A DNA stretch of 64,000 bases from Gammaproteobacteria bacterium (GTDB lineage Bacteria; Pseudomonadota; Gammaproteobacteria; Chromatiales; Chromatiaceae), in the NCBI GenBank assembly GCA_009929855.1, contig RZZN01000007.1:29994-93993 (forward strand), written 5' to 3'. Position numbers and translations under genes: made by a program. Under the pieces are notes generated by a model, which saw nothing but the letters and a program-made list of their open reading frames with translations, did not search any database and was not told the origin of the DNA. Below, piece after piece: positions 53,379-63,573 of the stretch; the first letter of the stretch is position 1, and each line of letters begins with the position of its first letter.

Positions 53379-53896
53379 CCCGTCTCCCCCTCGTTCAGTC
53401 GTTATCCCGCAGAGTGCGGCTGGGCCCTTGTGTCGAGCGGCCGTCTTGTCGCGACAGGGTATCCATCATTGTGCCGATCGCCAAGCTGACTTGACGCATG
53501 GGACGTCTGCACTCGATCGCGATCCTGAATCGATCCGCTGCACGCGGCACGAGACCCTCTCACCAAGCCGACGCGAGCAGCGCGAGTCTGCTATAGTGAT
53601 CAGTGTTCGGTGGGCGCTGATCAGCTTGAAACAGGTCATTGATCTATCGAAATTTTCAAGTGAGCAGAAACCGCCTGCCGAGCGGTGTCGAACCCATCCT
53701 CAAGTACGCGTGCATCGATTCAGTGGAGACGGAGTCATGCCCCATCCGGCGCCCGGCCATGACCGTCTCGATTCACTGCTCGGATCGAAGACGACTGGCC
53801 AAACACGACTCAGCCCGTCACAGCCGCTCGTGACTGCTCACGCGCCTGGAATGGTGCTAATATAAGCAAGATCTAATATTCGACGAGGTTGCCACC
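53379..53896. other. Divergent gap of about 520 bp
   Basis: It lies between the acyl-CoA synthetase and the second RND operon. The open frames across it have no domain. A TATAGT box at 53591-53596 and the AT-rich DNA at 53858-53880 could belong to promoters, but no paired boxes were confirmed. Confidence 0.4.
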
Positions 53897-54958
53897 ATGC
53901 AGCTCATCCACATCCTCGCGGGATCGCTTGCGCTCCTCGCACTGAACCTTCAGGCGGCCGAGCCGATCGCGACCGTGCCGGCCGAATTTCGCAGCCAGCC
54001 ACGTGAATATCGACTCGACGGGGTGGTCGAGGCGATCAATCGCACCACGGTTTCGGCTCAGACCCAAGGTCAGGTCGAGGAGATCCTCTTCGATGTCGAG
54101 GATTTCGTCGAGAAGAACGCGGTCGTGGCCCGCCTGCGGGATACCGAGCACCGCACCCGCGTCGCCCAGGCCGCGGCCGATCTCAAGGCCACCTCGGCGC
54201 GGCTGGAACAAGCGCGCGATGAGCATGCCCGCATCCTCGGTCTCTATCAGAAGAAAAACGTCTCAGAATCGGCGATGGACCAGGCCAAGGCGGATCTCGC
54301 GGCGGCTCAGGCTCAGCTCGAGGCGGCCACCGCACGGCTCGAGCAGGCGCAGGAACAGTTGGACTACACCTTGATCCGCGCGCCCTACTCGGGGATCGTC
54401 ACCCACCGCCATGTCGAGGTCGGCGAGATCGCCAGTCCCGGCCAGCCAGTGATGAGCGGGATCTCGCTCGAGCAGCTGCGGGTCATCGTCGACGTGCCCC
54501 AGAGCCTGATCCCCTTGGTCCGGCAGGGTGAGATCGCGCGTGTCTATCTTGCGCCTGATCAGGCCATCGTCGCCGAGAGCATGACCATCTTCCCCTTTGC
54601 CGACATGGGCTCCAATACCTTCACGGTCCGCCTGGGCTTGCCCGAGGGGATCGAGTCGCTCTTCCCCGGGATGTTCGTCAAGACCGGCTTCGAGGTCGGC
54701 GAAAAGGCCGAGTTGATGGTGCCGGCGCAGGCGGTGGTGCGCCGCTCCGAGGTCACCGCGGTCTATGTGATCGACGACACCGGACGGGTCCATTTCCGTC
54801 AGATCCGCGTCGGGCGTCAGCTGCCGGACGCCTATGTGGTGCTCTCTGGGTTGACCGAAGGCGAGCAGGTCGCGCTCGATCCCATCGCGGCTGGGGCCGC
54901 GCTGAAGTCACAGCCGCCGGCCGAGCAGGCGAGCGCCGCGGAGCCAGGTCATGGCTGA
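53897..54958 (+). CDS. RND efflux periplasmic adaptor subunit
   Basis: A 353-residue membrane-fusion protein. The signal peptide (about 21 residues, ends LQA) lacks a lipobox Cys, so unlike the first adaptor in this window it is likely soluble or weakly attached. A short hairpin (about 95-150), lipoyl halves (the second with IRAPYSGIVTHRHVE) and a beta-barrel follow. It starts with GAGG 10 nt before the ATG, and its 3' end overlaps the pump gene by 8 bp, indicating coupling. Confidence 0.9.
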   Translation: MQLIHILAGSLALLALNLQAAEPIATVPAEFRSQPREYRLDGVVEAINRTTVSAQTQGQVEEILFDVEDFVEKNAVVARLRDTEHRTRVAQAAADLKATSARLEQARDEHARILGLYQKKNVSESAMDQAKADLAAAQAQLEAATARLEQAQEQLDYTLIRAPYSGIVTHRHVEVGEIASPGQPVMSGISLEQLRVIVDVPQSLIPLVRQGEIARVYLAPDQAIVAESMTIFPFADMGSNTFTVRLGLPEGIESLFPGMFVKTGFEVGEKAELMVPAQAVVRRSEVTAVYVIDDTGRVHFRQIRVGRQLPDAYVVLSGLTEGEQVALDPIAAGAALKSQPPAEQASAAEPGHG

Positions 54959-57900
54959 GCAACTGGGTATCTCGGGGAGTGTCGCCCGGCGCTTCCAAAA
55001 CTCGGCGATCACCCCACTGCTGGCCTTGGTCGGGCTATTGCTCGGTCTCTTCGCCATCGCCGTCACACCGCGCGAGGAAGAGCCGCAGATCAATGTGACC
55101 TTCGCGGACGTCTTCATCCCCTATCCAGGCGCCTCGGCCAGCGAGGTCGAGCAGCTCGTCGCCGGACCGGCCGAGCAGGTGCTCTCCGAGATCAAGGGGA
55201 TCGACCATGTCTATTCGGTCTCGCGCCCCGGCATGGCGGTGATCACCGTCCAGTACAAGGTGGGTGAGGACAACACCGACGCGGTGGTGCGTCTCTTCAG
55301 CAAGGTCATGGCCAACCAGGACTGGCTACCGCCGAACCTGGGCGTGGGCACGCCCATCGTCAAGCCCAAGGGGATCGACGACGTGCCCATCATCGCGGCG
55401 ACACTCTGGTCGCGCGACCCTGAGGTCGGGGCCTTCGAGCTCGGTCAGGTCGCCCATGCGCTCGAGCGCGAGATCAAACGCGTCCCCGGAACCCGCGACG
55501 TCTATACGATCGGGGCGGCGGCGCGGCAGGTGCGGGTCCTGCTCGATCCGCAAGCACTGGCCGGCTATCAGATCGACCTGAGCGATCTGCGTCGCACACT
55601 CCAGTCGAGCAACGTGATCCGCGACAACCTCAGCCTGACCGCCGACAACGAGGAGATCCTGGTGCAGGCCGGCACCTTCCTGACCTGCGCCGATCAGGTC
55701 GGCGAGCTGGTGGTGGGTCTACACGGCGGGCGCCCGGTCTATCTCAAGGATGTCGCCACCATCGAACCCGGCCCTCAACAACCGGATGCCTATGTCCAAA
55801 TGGACACGGGCCCGGGCGCCGTCCACACGGGGGTCGATCTGACCGGGCGCACCCCCGCCGTGACCATCGCGGTGGCCAAGCAGGAAGGGGTCAACGCGGT
55901 CGCCGTCGCCGAACAGGTCATCGCGCGCTTCGCCCAACTGCAGGGCACCTTCATCCCCGACGGGGTCGAGGTGACGGTCACCCGCAACTATGGCGCGACC
56001 GCCGACTACAAGGCGCAGAAGCTGATCAGCAAGCTCGCCTTCGCCACCGCCTCGGTGGTGCTGCTGGTGTGGCTGGCGATCGGCTGGCGCGAGGCCATCA
56101 TCGTCGGTGCGGCGGTGATCGTGACCCTGGCGCTGACACTCTTCGCCTCTTGGGCCTGGGGCTTCACGCTCAACCGGGTCTCGCTCTTCGCGCTCATCTT
56201 CTCGATCGGGATCCTGGTCGACGACGCCATCGTGGTGGTGGAGAACATCCATCGTCATATGGCGATGAGCAAGTCTAAGCTGCTCGACCTCATGCCCAAG
56301 GCGGTCGACGAGGTGGGCGGTCCGACCATCCTGGCGACCTTCACGGTCATCGCCGCCCTGCTGCCGATGGCCTTCGTCAGCGGTCTCATGGGGCCCTACA
56401 TGAGTCCCATCCCCATCAATGCCTCGATGGGGATGCTGATCTCGCTGGTGGTCGCCTTCGTCTTCACGCCTTGGATGACCAATGCCATGCTGGGCAAGCG
56501 GCATGACGCGGGGGGCGCACAGGCGCATCATGATGAGGAGGAACACGGAGGCGGGCGGCTTGGGGCCTTCTTCAATGCCGTGATCGGCCCCTTCCTGGTC
56601 GGGCGCAAGGGCTGGGTCAACCGCTGGCTGCTGCTGGGCGGGATCCTGCTGCTGATCGGCGGCTCGATCGCGCTGGTCACCGAGCGGGCGGTCATCCTCA
56701 AGATGCTCCCGTTCGACAACAAGAGCGAATTCCAGGTCGTGCTCGACATGCCTGAGGGCACCAGCCTGGAGCAGACCGCGCGGGTGCTCGCCGAGATGGG
56801 CGACTTTCTGGCCACCGTCGATGAGGTCACCGACTTCCAGATCTACGCGGGAACCGCCGCGCCGATCAATTTCAACGGTCTGGTGCGTCAATACTATCTG
56901 CGCGAGGGCGCGCATCTAGGCGACATCCAGGTCAATCTGGTCGATACCCATCACCGCGACCGTCAGAGCCATGCCATCGCCTTGGAAATGCGCGCGCCGC
57001 TGCAGGAGATCGCGCTGCGTCACGGCGGCAATGCCAAGATCGTCGAGATCCCACCCGGTCCGCCGGTGCTCTCGCCCCTGGTCGCCGAGATCTACGGCCT
57101 GGATTACGAGGGCCAGATCCGCACCGCCCGCGCGGTTCGCGAGGTCTTCGAGTCGACCCCGGACATCGTCGACGTGGATGATTCGGTCGAATATCCATCG
57201 CGCAAGCTCGAGGTGGTGGTCGACCGCTCCAAGGCATCGCTGCTCGGCGTCACTCAGAACAGCATCGCGCAGGCCTTGGCCACGGTGCTCGACGGCGAGG
57301 ACATGAGCTATCTGCACTGTGATCACGTCAAGTATGCCGTGCCGATCCGGATCGAATACAGCGAGGGCGACAAGGCCGACCTGGAGCAGGTGCTGGCCTT
57401 GCGGGTGCTTTCGCTCTCCGGCGCACTGGTGCCGCTCTCCGAGATCGTCGAGGTCCGTGAGACCCAGCGCTCGCACAGCATCCATCACAAGGACCTGATG
57501 CCCGTGGTCTATGTCACGGGCGACATGGCCGGCGACACCGACAGTCCGCTCTACGGGATGTTCGCCATCGCGGCGCGCCTGACCGATGAGCTGGGTCTGC
57601 CGCAGTGGTATATGCAGCAGCCCGAGAATCCCTACGAGTACAGTCTCAAATGGGACGGTGAATGGCAGGTGACCTATGAGACCTTCCGCGACATGGGCAT
57701 CGCCTATGGCGTGGGTCTGGTGCTCATCTATCTGCTGGTGGTCGCCCAGTTCAGGAGCTATCTGGTGCCGCTGGTGATCATGGCGCCGATCCCGCTCACC
57801 ATCATCGGGATCATGCCCGGCCATGCCCTCCTGGGCGCTCAGTTCACCGCCACCTCCATGATCGGCATGATCGCGCTGGCCGGCATCATCGTGCGCAACT

Positions 57901-58184
57901 CCATCCTGCTGGTCGACTTCATCAACCAACAGGTGCGCGAGGGCATGAACTTCGAGAAGGCGGTCATCAACTCGGCGGTGGTGCGTGCCAAGCCGATCGC
58001 CCTGACCGCGGCCGCGGCCATGGCCGGCGCGCTCTTCATCCTGGACGACCCCATCTTCTCGGGTCTCGCGGTCTCGCTGCTCTTCGGTCTCTTCGTCTCG
58101 ACCGCGCTGACCCTGGTGGTGATCCCCGTGGTCTACTATGGGGTCATGCTCAATCGTGTGGATTGGATCCGCACCGCGACCTGA
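54951..58184 (+). CDS. RND efflux pump subunit with a His/Asp/Glu-rich cytoplasmic loop
   Basis: A 1077-residue AcrB-superfamily pump. Twelve helices and two periplasmic domains are visible; the acidic proton-relay pair is in helix 4 (LVDDAIVVVENIHRH). The longer length comes partly from the loop after helix 6, which holds HDAGGAQAHHDEEEH (518-532), a possible metal-binding stretch. It is less like AcrB than the pump at 2172 and closer to the proteobacterial AcrB/D/F-like group with a short adaptor. No outer-membrane factor is adjacent. Substrate unknown. Confidence 0.9.
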   Translation: MAEQLGISGSVARRFQNSAITPLLALVGLLLGLFAIAVTPREEEPQINVTFADVFIPYPGASASEVEQLVAGPAEQVLSEIKGIDHVYSVSRPGMAVITVQYKVGEDNTDAVVRLFSKVMANQDWLPPNLGVGTPIVKPKGIDDVPIIAATLWSRDPEVGAFELGQVAHALEREIKRVPGTRDVYTIGAAARQVRVLLDPQALAGYQIDLSDLRRTLQSSNVIRDNLSLTADNEEILVQAGTFLTCADQVGELVVGLHGGRPVYLKDVATIEPGPQQPDAYVQMDTGPGAVHTGVDLTGRTPAVTIAVAKQEGVNAVAVAEQVIARFAQLQGTFIPDGVEVTVTRNYGATADYKAQKLISKLAFATASVVLLVWLAIGWREAIIVGAAVIVTLALTLFASWAWGFTLNRVSLFALIFSIGILVDDAIVVVENIHRHMAMSKSKLLDLMPKAVDEVGGPTILATFTVIAALLPMAFVSGLMGPYMSPIPINASMGMLISLVVAFVFTPWMTNAMLGKRHDAGGAQAHHDEEEHGGGRLGAFFNAVIGPFLVGRKGWVNRWLLLGGILLLIGGSIALVTERAVILKMLPFDNKSEFQVVLDMPEGTSLEQTARVLAEMGDFLATVDEVTDFQIYAGTAAPINFNGLVRQYYLREGAHLGDIQVNLVDTHHRDRQSHAIALEMRAPLQEIALRHGGNAKIVEIPPGPPVLSPLVAEIYGLDYEGQIRTARAVREVFESTPDIVDVDDSVEYPSRKLEVVVDRSKASLLGVTQNSIAQALATVLDGEDMSYLHCDHVKYAVPIRIEYSEGDKADLEQVLALRVLSLSGALVPLSEIVEVRETQRSHSIHHKDLMPVVYVTGDMAGDTDSPLYGMFAIAARLTDELGLPQWYMQQPENPYEYSLKWDGEWQVTYETFRDMGIAYGVGLVLIYLLVVAQFRSYLVPLVIMAPIPLTIIGIMPGHALLGAQFTATSMIGMIALAGIIVRNSILLVDFINQQVREGMNFEKAVINSAVVRAKPIALTAAAAMAGALFILDDPIFSGLAVSLLFGLFVSTALTLVVIPVVYYGVMLNRVDWIRTAT

Positions 58185-58190
58185 GATGCG

Positions 58191-58210
58191 TCGGGGCCAG
58201 GAGGCCCCGA
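58191..58210. terminator. Hairpin between convergent pump and kinase genes
   Basis: A perfect 8-bp stem (TCGGGGCC / GGCCCCGA) with a 4-nt loop lies 7 bp after the pump stop and 21 bp before the kinase stop. It resembles single units of the dispersed GC-rich repeat and may serve both genes. Confidence 0.55.
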
Positions 58211-58230
58211 CCCCCGAGGACCTGTCGCCA

Positions 58231-60669
58231 TCACTCCACGGATCGCGCAAGACCGGCCAATTCGCTGTATTTGCGTTGACTCAACAAACGCTCGGCCTCT
58301 TTCATGCGCGCCAGATCGGGGGCCGCAAGCCGTAGACTGCTCAAACGCTCGATGACATCGCGACATTTGCGTGAATTGCCGGCCTCGGCCTCTTGTCCAA
58401 GCTGGTCGAAGAGCGCCTGTGTCACCGCCGGCGTGGCCACGGCCTGATCGGGTTCGGTGCCGCGCTCGTCAGCGACCCGCGAGTGCGCGTCGATCTCGGC
58501 GACGACACCATCGAGCTCGCCATGGAAGGCGTCGAGCGCGGCGGCATCCCAGCTCGATTCGAGCGCGAGGGCGAGCTGATGCAGCCGTACGGCACCGAGT
58601 GTGGCACTCAAACCCTTGATGCTGTGCAATGTCCGCCGGGCATCCGGCGCTTGCGGATGTAGCCGCAGATCGCGAAAGCTCGTGGCAAAACCCACCAGGA
58701 TTCTCTCGTAGAGCCGCTGGTCACCACTCATGTAGGCGAGTCCAGCGGCGGTATCCAGGGTATGCCATGGCGCACTCTTGGAGTGGTCGAGGACAGGAGC
58801 GCGCGTGACGGCCTGGAGTGCCTTGGACGGGTGCGTCCGCGGCGCCTCGGTGGGCGCGCCCCGGGTGCTCGCGTCACGCGGACGCAAATACTCCAGCAGC
58901 ACGGCATGCAATCGCTCCAGGTCGAGCGGCTTGCTCAGATGCGCATTCATGCCGGCGGCCTGGGTCTTCTCGATGTCTTGCTGAAAGGCATGAGCGGTCA
59001 GGGCGATGATGGGGATCTCTGGATCCAGCGCGCGAATGCGCCGTGTCGCCTCATAGCCGTCCATGACCGGCATGCGCAGATCCATCAGGATGAGATCCCA
59101 GGATGCATCCTTGAAACGCTCGACTGCTTCTCGACCATCCGCGGCGATCCCGAAGACGAGTCCGCTGCCCTCGAGTTGGCCCAAGAGGATCTCGCGATTG
59201 AGCGGCTGATCCTCGACCACCAGAATCCGACTGCCGACCAGGTTCGGCGGGACCTGCCAGACCATCGCGGGCACGGGCGTCGGCTCGGTCACCGCCGCAT
59301 CGGCGAGCGGTGCCGGAATCTCGAAGCTCAGGCTGCTCCCGCGTCCCGGCTCGCTGCTGACCTCGATCCGACCCTGCATCAGCTCCACGAGCTGCCGGCT
59401 GATGGTCAGACCCAGACCCGTGCCGCCATGGCTGCGTGTCGTGCCGGTGCTGGCCTGATAGAAGGGCTCGAACAGGTGTTGCTGAACCTCGGGCGTCATG
59501 CCGATCCCGGTGTCGGTCACCGTGAAGCACAGCCGCCCCGGAGCGGGCTGGCTGATCGTGAGCGTCACTCGACCCTGCTCGGTGAACTTCACCGCATTGC
59601 TCAGCAGGTTGGCGAGAACCTGGATCACCCGCAGCCGATCGCCGATGAATGCGCTCGGACACTCGGACAGTCCAGTGACGACCAGCTCAAGGTGCTTGGA
59701 TTGTGCCGCGCTTTCCACCAGATGGATCACGCTCTCCACGAGTTGGCGCAGATCCAGTGACTGCTCTTCGATCCGTAGCTTGCCGGCCTCGATCTTGGAG
59801 AAATCGAGGATATCGTTGAGGATCCCGAGCAGCGATTTGGCCGAGCCTTCAATCTTGTGCAAAAAATCGCGCTGGCGCTCGTCCACGGCGGCCCGCAGTG
59901 CCAGCTGGGTCATGCCGATGATGCCGTGCATCGGGGTGCGGATCTCATGGCTCATGTTGGCCAGAAACTCGCTTTTGGCGCGATCGGCGGTCTCGGCCTG
60001 CTCCAGCGCCCCCTGGAGTCGGTGCTGCTCGGTGCGCAGCCGCTCCATCTGCGCCTCGATGGTCGCCTGGTCGGCACGATTCTGCAGCAGCGCACCGACC
60101 TGCTGGGCGAACACGGCGAACGACTCCAGATGCTCGTTGCCAAAACCACGATATAACCCCGCGCTGGCCTCGCTGATCCCGGCGATCAACAAGGCGAATC
60201 GCGTCCCGCTCGGTCCAGTGCAGGGACTGATCGCCAGCAGATGCAGACCGCCCAGATTCCAATCTGCGAGATCGGCGGCTGAGCAGAACGTGGATCCAAC
60301 ACGCTTGAAGCGATCGGATGCCATGAAGGCGCGCAGGTCAGCGGTCGCTAGGATGTCGGGCGTGATCCCGACCGCGGCGATCGGCGCATCGCCCGGTCGT
60401 CCCATCGGGCTGGTTGGCCACAGCAGCGCGAGCTCCACCTCGAACAGATCCAGCGCGGTCTCGACGGTGAGCTCGGCAAAGAGCGTCGAATCCCGGATGT
60501 TGATCGCGCGTGTATTGTATGCCTGGATACCGGCGAAACGCTCCAGCTCGCGGTCGAGCCGATCACGGGTATCGATCAGCTTCTGCTGCACGAGCGTCAG
60601 ACGCGCAAGATGCTGCTGTAGATCGAGGATCCGCGCCTCGAGTGCCTGGGGGTCGCTGGCCTGGCTCAT
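58231..60669 (-). CDS. Soluble hybrid histidine kinase with REC and Hpt domains
   Basis: An 812-residue cytoplasmic kinase. A coiled coil (1-40) and a GAF-like sensor (about 45-205) precede HisKA (H241 in SHEIRTP), HATPase with complete nucleotide boxes, a receiver (D530 in LILMDLRMP) and a C-terminal Hpt domain (H682 in [12 protein letters not shown]). This supports a full His-Asp-His phosphorelay within one protein. The FIST gene is 25 bp upstream on the same strand, so its ligand-binding protein probably feeds this kinase. The final Asp acceptor could be the REC-GGDEF protein at 62180. Confidence 0.92.
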   Translation of the reverse strand: MSQASDPQALEARILDLQQHLARLTLVQQKLIDTRDRLDRELERFAGIQAYNTRAINIRDSTLFAELTVETALDLFEVELALLWPTSPMGRPGDAPIAAVGITPDILATADLRAFMASDRFKRVGSTFCSAADLADWNLGGLHLLAISPCTGPSGTRFALLIAGISEASAGLYRGFGNEHLESFAVFAQQVGALLQNRADQATIEAQMERLRTEQHRLQGALEQAETADRAKSEFLANMSHEIRTPMHGIIGMTQLALRAAVDERQRDFLHKIEGSAKSLLGILNDILDFSKIEAGKLRIEEQSLDLRQLVESVIHLVESAAQSKHLELVVTGLSECPSAFIGDRLRVIQVLANLLSNAVKFTEQGRVTLTISQPAPGRLCFTVTDTGIGMTPEVQQHLFEPFYQASTGTTRSHGGTGLGLTISRQLVELMQGRIEVSSEPGRGSSLSFEIPAPLADAAVTEPTPVPAMVWQVPPNLVGSRILVVEDQPLNREILLGQLEGSGLVFGIAADGREAVERFKDASWDLILMDLRMPVMDGYEATRRIRALDPEIPIIALTAHAFQQDIEKTQAAGMNAHLSKPLDLERLHAVLLEYLRPRDASTRGAPTEAPRTHPSKALQAVTRAPVLDHSKSAPWHTLDTAAGLAYMSGDQRLYERILVGFATSFRDLRLHPQAPDARRTLHSIKGLSATLGAVRLHQLALALESSWDAAALDAFHGELDGVVAEIDAHSRVADERGTEPDQAVATPAVTQALFDQLGQEAEAGNSRKCRDVIERLSSLRLAAPDLARMKEAERLLSQRKYSELAGLARSVE

Positions 60670-60694
60670 GGGCGAGAATGACCGCGAGGGCGCT

Positions 60695-61900
60695 TCAGGT
60701 CGGCGCGGGTCCGCGGCACAGGGCGCTGATGGCAGTGGTGTAATTGTGGTATTGATTCAGACCACCCAAGCGCGCGAATTCACCGAACCCGTACATGCCG
60801 AGCCAGGGCGGCACCTGAGCCTCGTGTGCGAGTGGAAACTGCATCCGTCCGACCAGCTCTTCCTTCATGACCCGGTTGAAGAGCACCCGACCCCGCGCCA
60901 GACAGTCGGCATGGAAGACCGCGAGCACTTCACGCCCGCCGATGTGCTCCAGCATCCGACCCATCATCCGGTCCATGTCGCTGAAGATACGCGCTTCATC
61001 ACGCACCGTCAGCCATAGACGGGTGCCCTCGGGACAGGTGGTGGCATAGTGCATGGTCCCATCCGGGTCACGCTTGGTCACGACGCGCAGAATGTGGTCG
61101 TTTCCATACTCGGCAGCCAGCTCCGGACTCAGCTGCTCGGCCAATGCGCCGATCGGGATGGTGTCGCCACAGACCGCGGTCTCTGGAAGTGCGAGACGAC
61201 GAGTGTATTCACTCCAGGCCGGACGGCCATCGAGCTCGATGATGCGGTTGCCCTTCGAACGCGTCACGACCAGCGGCGAGCCGACCGCGACGAAGCCATG
61301 CGTGGCCTGGGTGACGACCGACAGGGTCGGATCGGCGAAGCCGACCGCGTAGGCGGCATGCTCATGGATTTGGTCATCGACAAGCTGATAGCTGACCACC
61401 CCCTTCATGTTGTCAGCCGAGGTGGCACCGAAGATGGTGACGTCTGGCCCGAACACCGACTCGATCCCGGCGATGCATTGGTCATCGGCGATATCGATCC
61501 CCGAGGCCAGGAAGTAGACCATGTTCACCCCTTGATTGATGGCCTTCAAGCGCGTCGCCAACTCGACCGCCTTGTCATACGAATTCTGTCCGTAGATCCC
61601 GTCCACGGAGGCCACCGCGAGCTCGCTCGCTCCACGCACGACCATGATGGCCAGATCCTTCATGGATTCGCTCACCCCCTCGCGGCCGACGATCCCGCAG
61701 CAGGAGCTGCCGACGATCCGTGCGCTCGGGGCGAGCCGCTTGGTCTCATCGAGCAGCACCGCATAATCGTGACCGAGCGAGGCGTGGATGATCACCAGGT
61801 CGCAATCAGTGTCACCCTCGCCCAGCGCGGATTCCAGACACTCGGCGATGGCCCGCCGCGAGCTCACCATGCGGGTACTGGCGGAGTAGAATTCCAACAT
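60695..61900 (-). CDS. FIST-domain ligand-sensing protein
   Basis: A 401-residue protein with FIST N and FIST C domains, predicted to bind small ligands such as amino acids. The N part has the family pattern [13 protein letters not shown] and [16 protein letters not shown]; the C part ends with the cysteine-containing [14 protein letters not shown] and [13 protein letters not shown]. The ATG at 61900 has AGAGGA upstream. It is 25 bp before the hybrid kinase gene, and FIST genes are commonly linked to kinases or GGDEF genes, so a sensing role for this operon is likely. Confidence 0.88.
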   Translation of the reverse strand: MLEFYSASTRMVSSRRAIAECLESALGEGDTDCDLVIIHASLGHDYAVLLDETKRLAPSARIVGSSCCGIVGREGVSESMKDLAIMVVRGASELAVASVDGIYGQNSYDKAVELATRLKAINQGVNMVYFLASGIDIADDQCIAGIESVFGPDVTIFGATSADNMKGVVSYQLVDDQIHEHAAYAVGFADPTLSVVTQATHGFVAVGSPLVVTRSKGNRIIELDGRPAWSEYTRRLALPETAVCGDTIPIGALAEQLSPELAAEYGNDHILRVVTKRDPDGTMHYATTCPEGTRLWLTVRDEARIFSDMDRMMGRMLEHIGGREVLAVFHADCLARGRVLFNRVMKEELVGRMQFPLAHEAQVPPWLGMYGFGEFARLGGLNQYHNYTTAISALCRGPAPT

Positions 61901-62179
61901 GACTCGATCCTCTGTTCGGTGGGTTGGCGAAGGACTGTTGCGCGTCAATCATAGTCGCTGATCGGTGGCAAGGCTGGATAACGAGCAGCATCGAGCATGC
62001 ATGCTGACACATGGGCAGGGCGGAGTGGGAGTCGCCAGCTGGCAACCAATGAGGTCAGCGCAAGCCCTCTCATTGATCACTCGATGGTCCCCAGTGGATG
62101 GACTGCTGCATCCAACACCCGACGAGTCGACATGCCAGGACGCGCGTCGGCGGTGAGCCGCGCCCCCGAGCAATCGCGG

Positions 62180-63055
62180 CTAGATGAATTCGACGCGATT
62201 CCTGCCGCTGGTCTTGGCACGATAGAGCGCCATATCGGCGCTATTGAGCAGATCGTCGATGTTCGCTGACCCGGCTACCCGAGCGGCGAGGCCACAACTG
62301 ACGGTGCAGTGGATATGATCGGTATCGGCCGGGATGTCCATCCGCTCGACCGCCCCGCGCAGCCCCTCCACATGCTCCACGACCTTGGCGCGAGCAACGT
62401 CGGGGATCAAGATGGCGAACTCCTCGCCACCGAGCCGACCGAACAAGGCGCGCGGTGGCAGATCTTTGGCGATACAAGCGACGACCTGCTTGAGCACCAC
62501 GTCACCCACCGCATGTCCGTGCTGATCGTTGATCTTCTTGAAATGATCGATGTCGAGCATCACGGCATAGAGTGATTCCTCGGTCTCCATCAAGAGGGTG
62601 GCCAGCTCGAAGAAGCGCCGCCGGTTATAGATCCCGGTCAATGAATCATGAAACGCGAGAAACTGCAGACGCTCCATCATGAACTTGAGATCGAGATGGG
62701 TCTTCACCCGCGAGATCAGCTCACGTGGCCGGAATGGCTTGGTCACATAGTCCTTGCCGCCGACCTCGAAGGCGCGCTCGATGGTGGCCTCGTCGCTCAT
62801 GGCCGAGATGAAGATGATCGGGATGGTGCGGGTGCGCTCCTGTGATTGCAGCAGTCGACACAGCTCGAAGCCGTCGATCTCCGGCATCATGATGTCGAGC
62901 AGGATCAGATCGACCCGCGTCCGATCGAGGATCTGCAAGGCACTCGTGGCGTCGGTGACATCGCGCACGTCATAATCGGCAAGCAGCTCGGACAAGATAT
63001 CGAGGTTCTCGACATTGTCATCGACCGCGAGAATGATAGGGGTGTGATCATTCAT
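62180..63055 (-). CDS. Response regulator diguanylate cyclase (REC-GGDEF)
   Basis: A 291-residue PleD/WspR-like protein. The receiver (about 5-125) has VDDNVEN, the phospho-acceptor Asp in LILLDIMMPEIDG and Lys in VTKPFRP. The GGDEF domain (about 140-291) has the active signature GGEEF. No RxxD inhibitory site is seen in the usual place before it. Phosphorylation should stimulate c-di-GMP synthesis, opposing the phosphodiesterase at 43135. The ATG at 63055 or 63070 could start the gene. It is 279 bp upstream of the FIST gene on the same strand. Confidence 0.92.
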   Translation of the reverse strand: MNDHTPIILAVDDNVENLDILSELLADYDVRDVTDATSALQILDRTRVDLILLDIMMPEIDGFELCRLLQSQERTRTIPIIFISAMSDEATIERAFEVGGKDYVTKPFRPRELISRVKTHLDLKFMMERLQFLAFHDSLTGIYNRRRFFELATLLMETEESLYAVMLDIDHFKKINDQHGHAVGDVVLKQVVACIAKDLPPRALFGRLGGEEFAILIPDVARAKVVEHVEGLRGAVERMDIPADTDHIHCTVSCGLAARVAGSANIDDLLNSADMALYRAKTSGRNRVEFI

Positions 63056-63573
63056 CAATCTTGAGTCCATAAGCGCCGATGGTCGAGACCGCAGAATATG
63101 CCCGGCGTCTTGACCGTGAGCATGCACAATTCACGCGCTCCTCGCAATCCAATCCCCGCGATCATCACCGCCGACCAACCAGACGCTCGGTCGACCCAGG
63201 GGTCGGAGGGCACCATCGCACCCGCGCGGACCACGATTTTAAGGTCAAGCCCATCGCCTGATGAAGGATTCTGCAGACCGAGCCAACGCGCCAGATCGAC
63301 ATCCCCAAGAATGCTCCGCCGCTGGATCCGCGGGCGATATGTTCGTCCTCGGGGCCAGGAGCCAGAAGACCCCGACCCCTTTGGCGAGATGCACCGACAC
63401 CCTCGTGGGGGGGCCACCACTGGTTGCGAAAAGTGCTCGGCTCCAAGCAACCGATTGCAAGTTGGGTTAAACTCCCCGGCCTAGACTCAGCACTCGGTCC
63501 CTCCAGATCAAGCATGGACGGTCGAGCGTTAGACAATCGACTCACCATGACCTGATTCGATCGACCGCGTGCA
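63056..63573. other. Gap of about 520 bp with one degenerate GC-rich repeat
   Basis: At 63350-63376 TCGGGG and CCCCGA flank a short spacer, like the repeat units elsewhere. No gene is supported. Promoters for both divergent neighbours must lie here. Confidence 0.4.

Noticed and set aside
53296..53865. A 189-codon frame in the gap before the second RND operon
   Set aside because: No domain, no ribosome site, and it begins inside the opposite-strand acyl-CoA synthetase gene.
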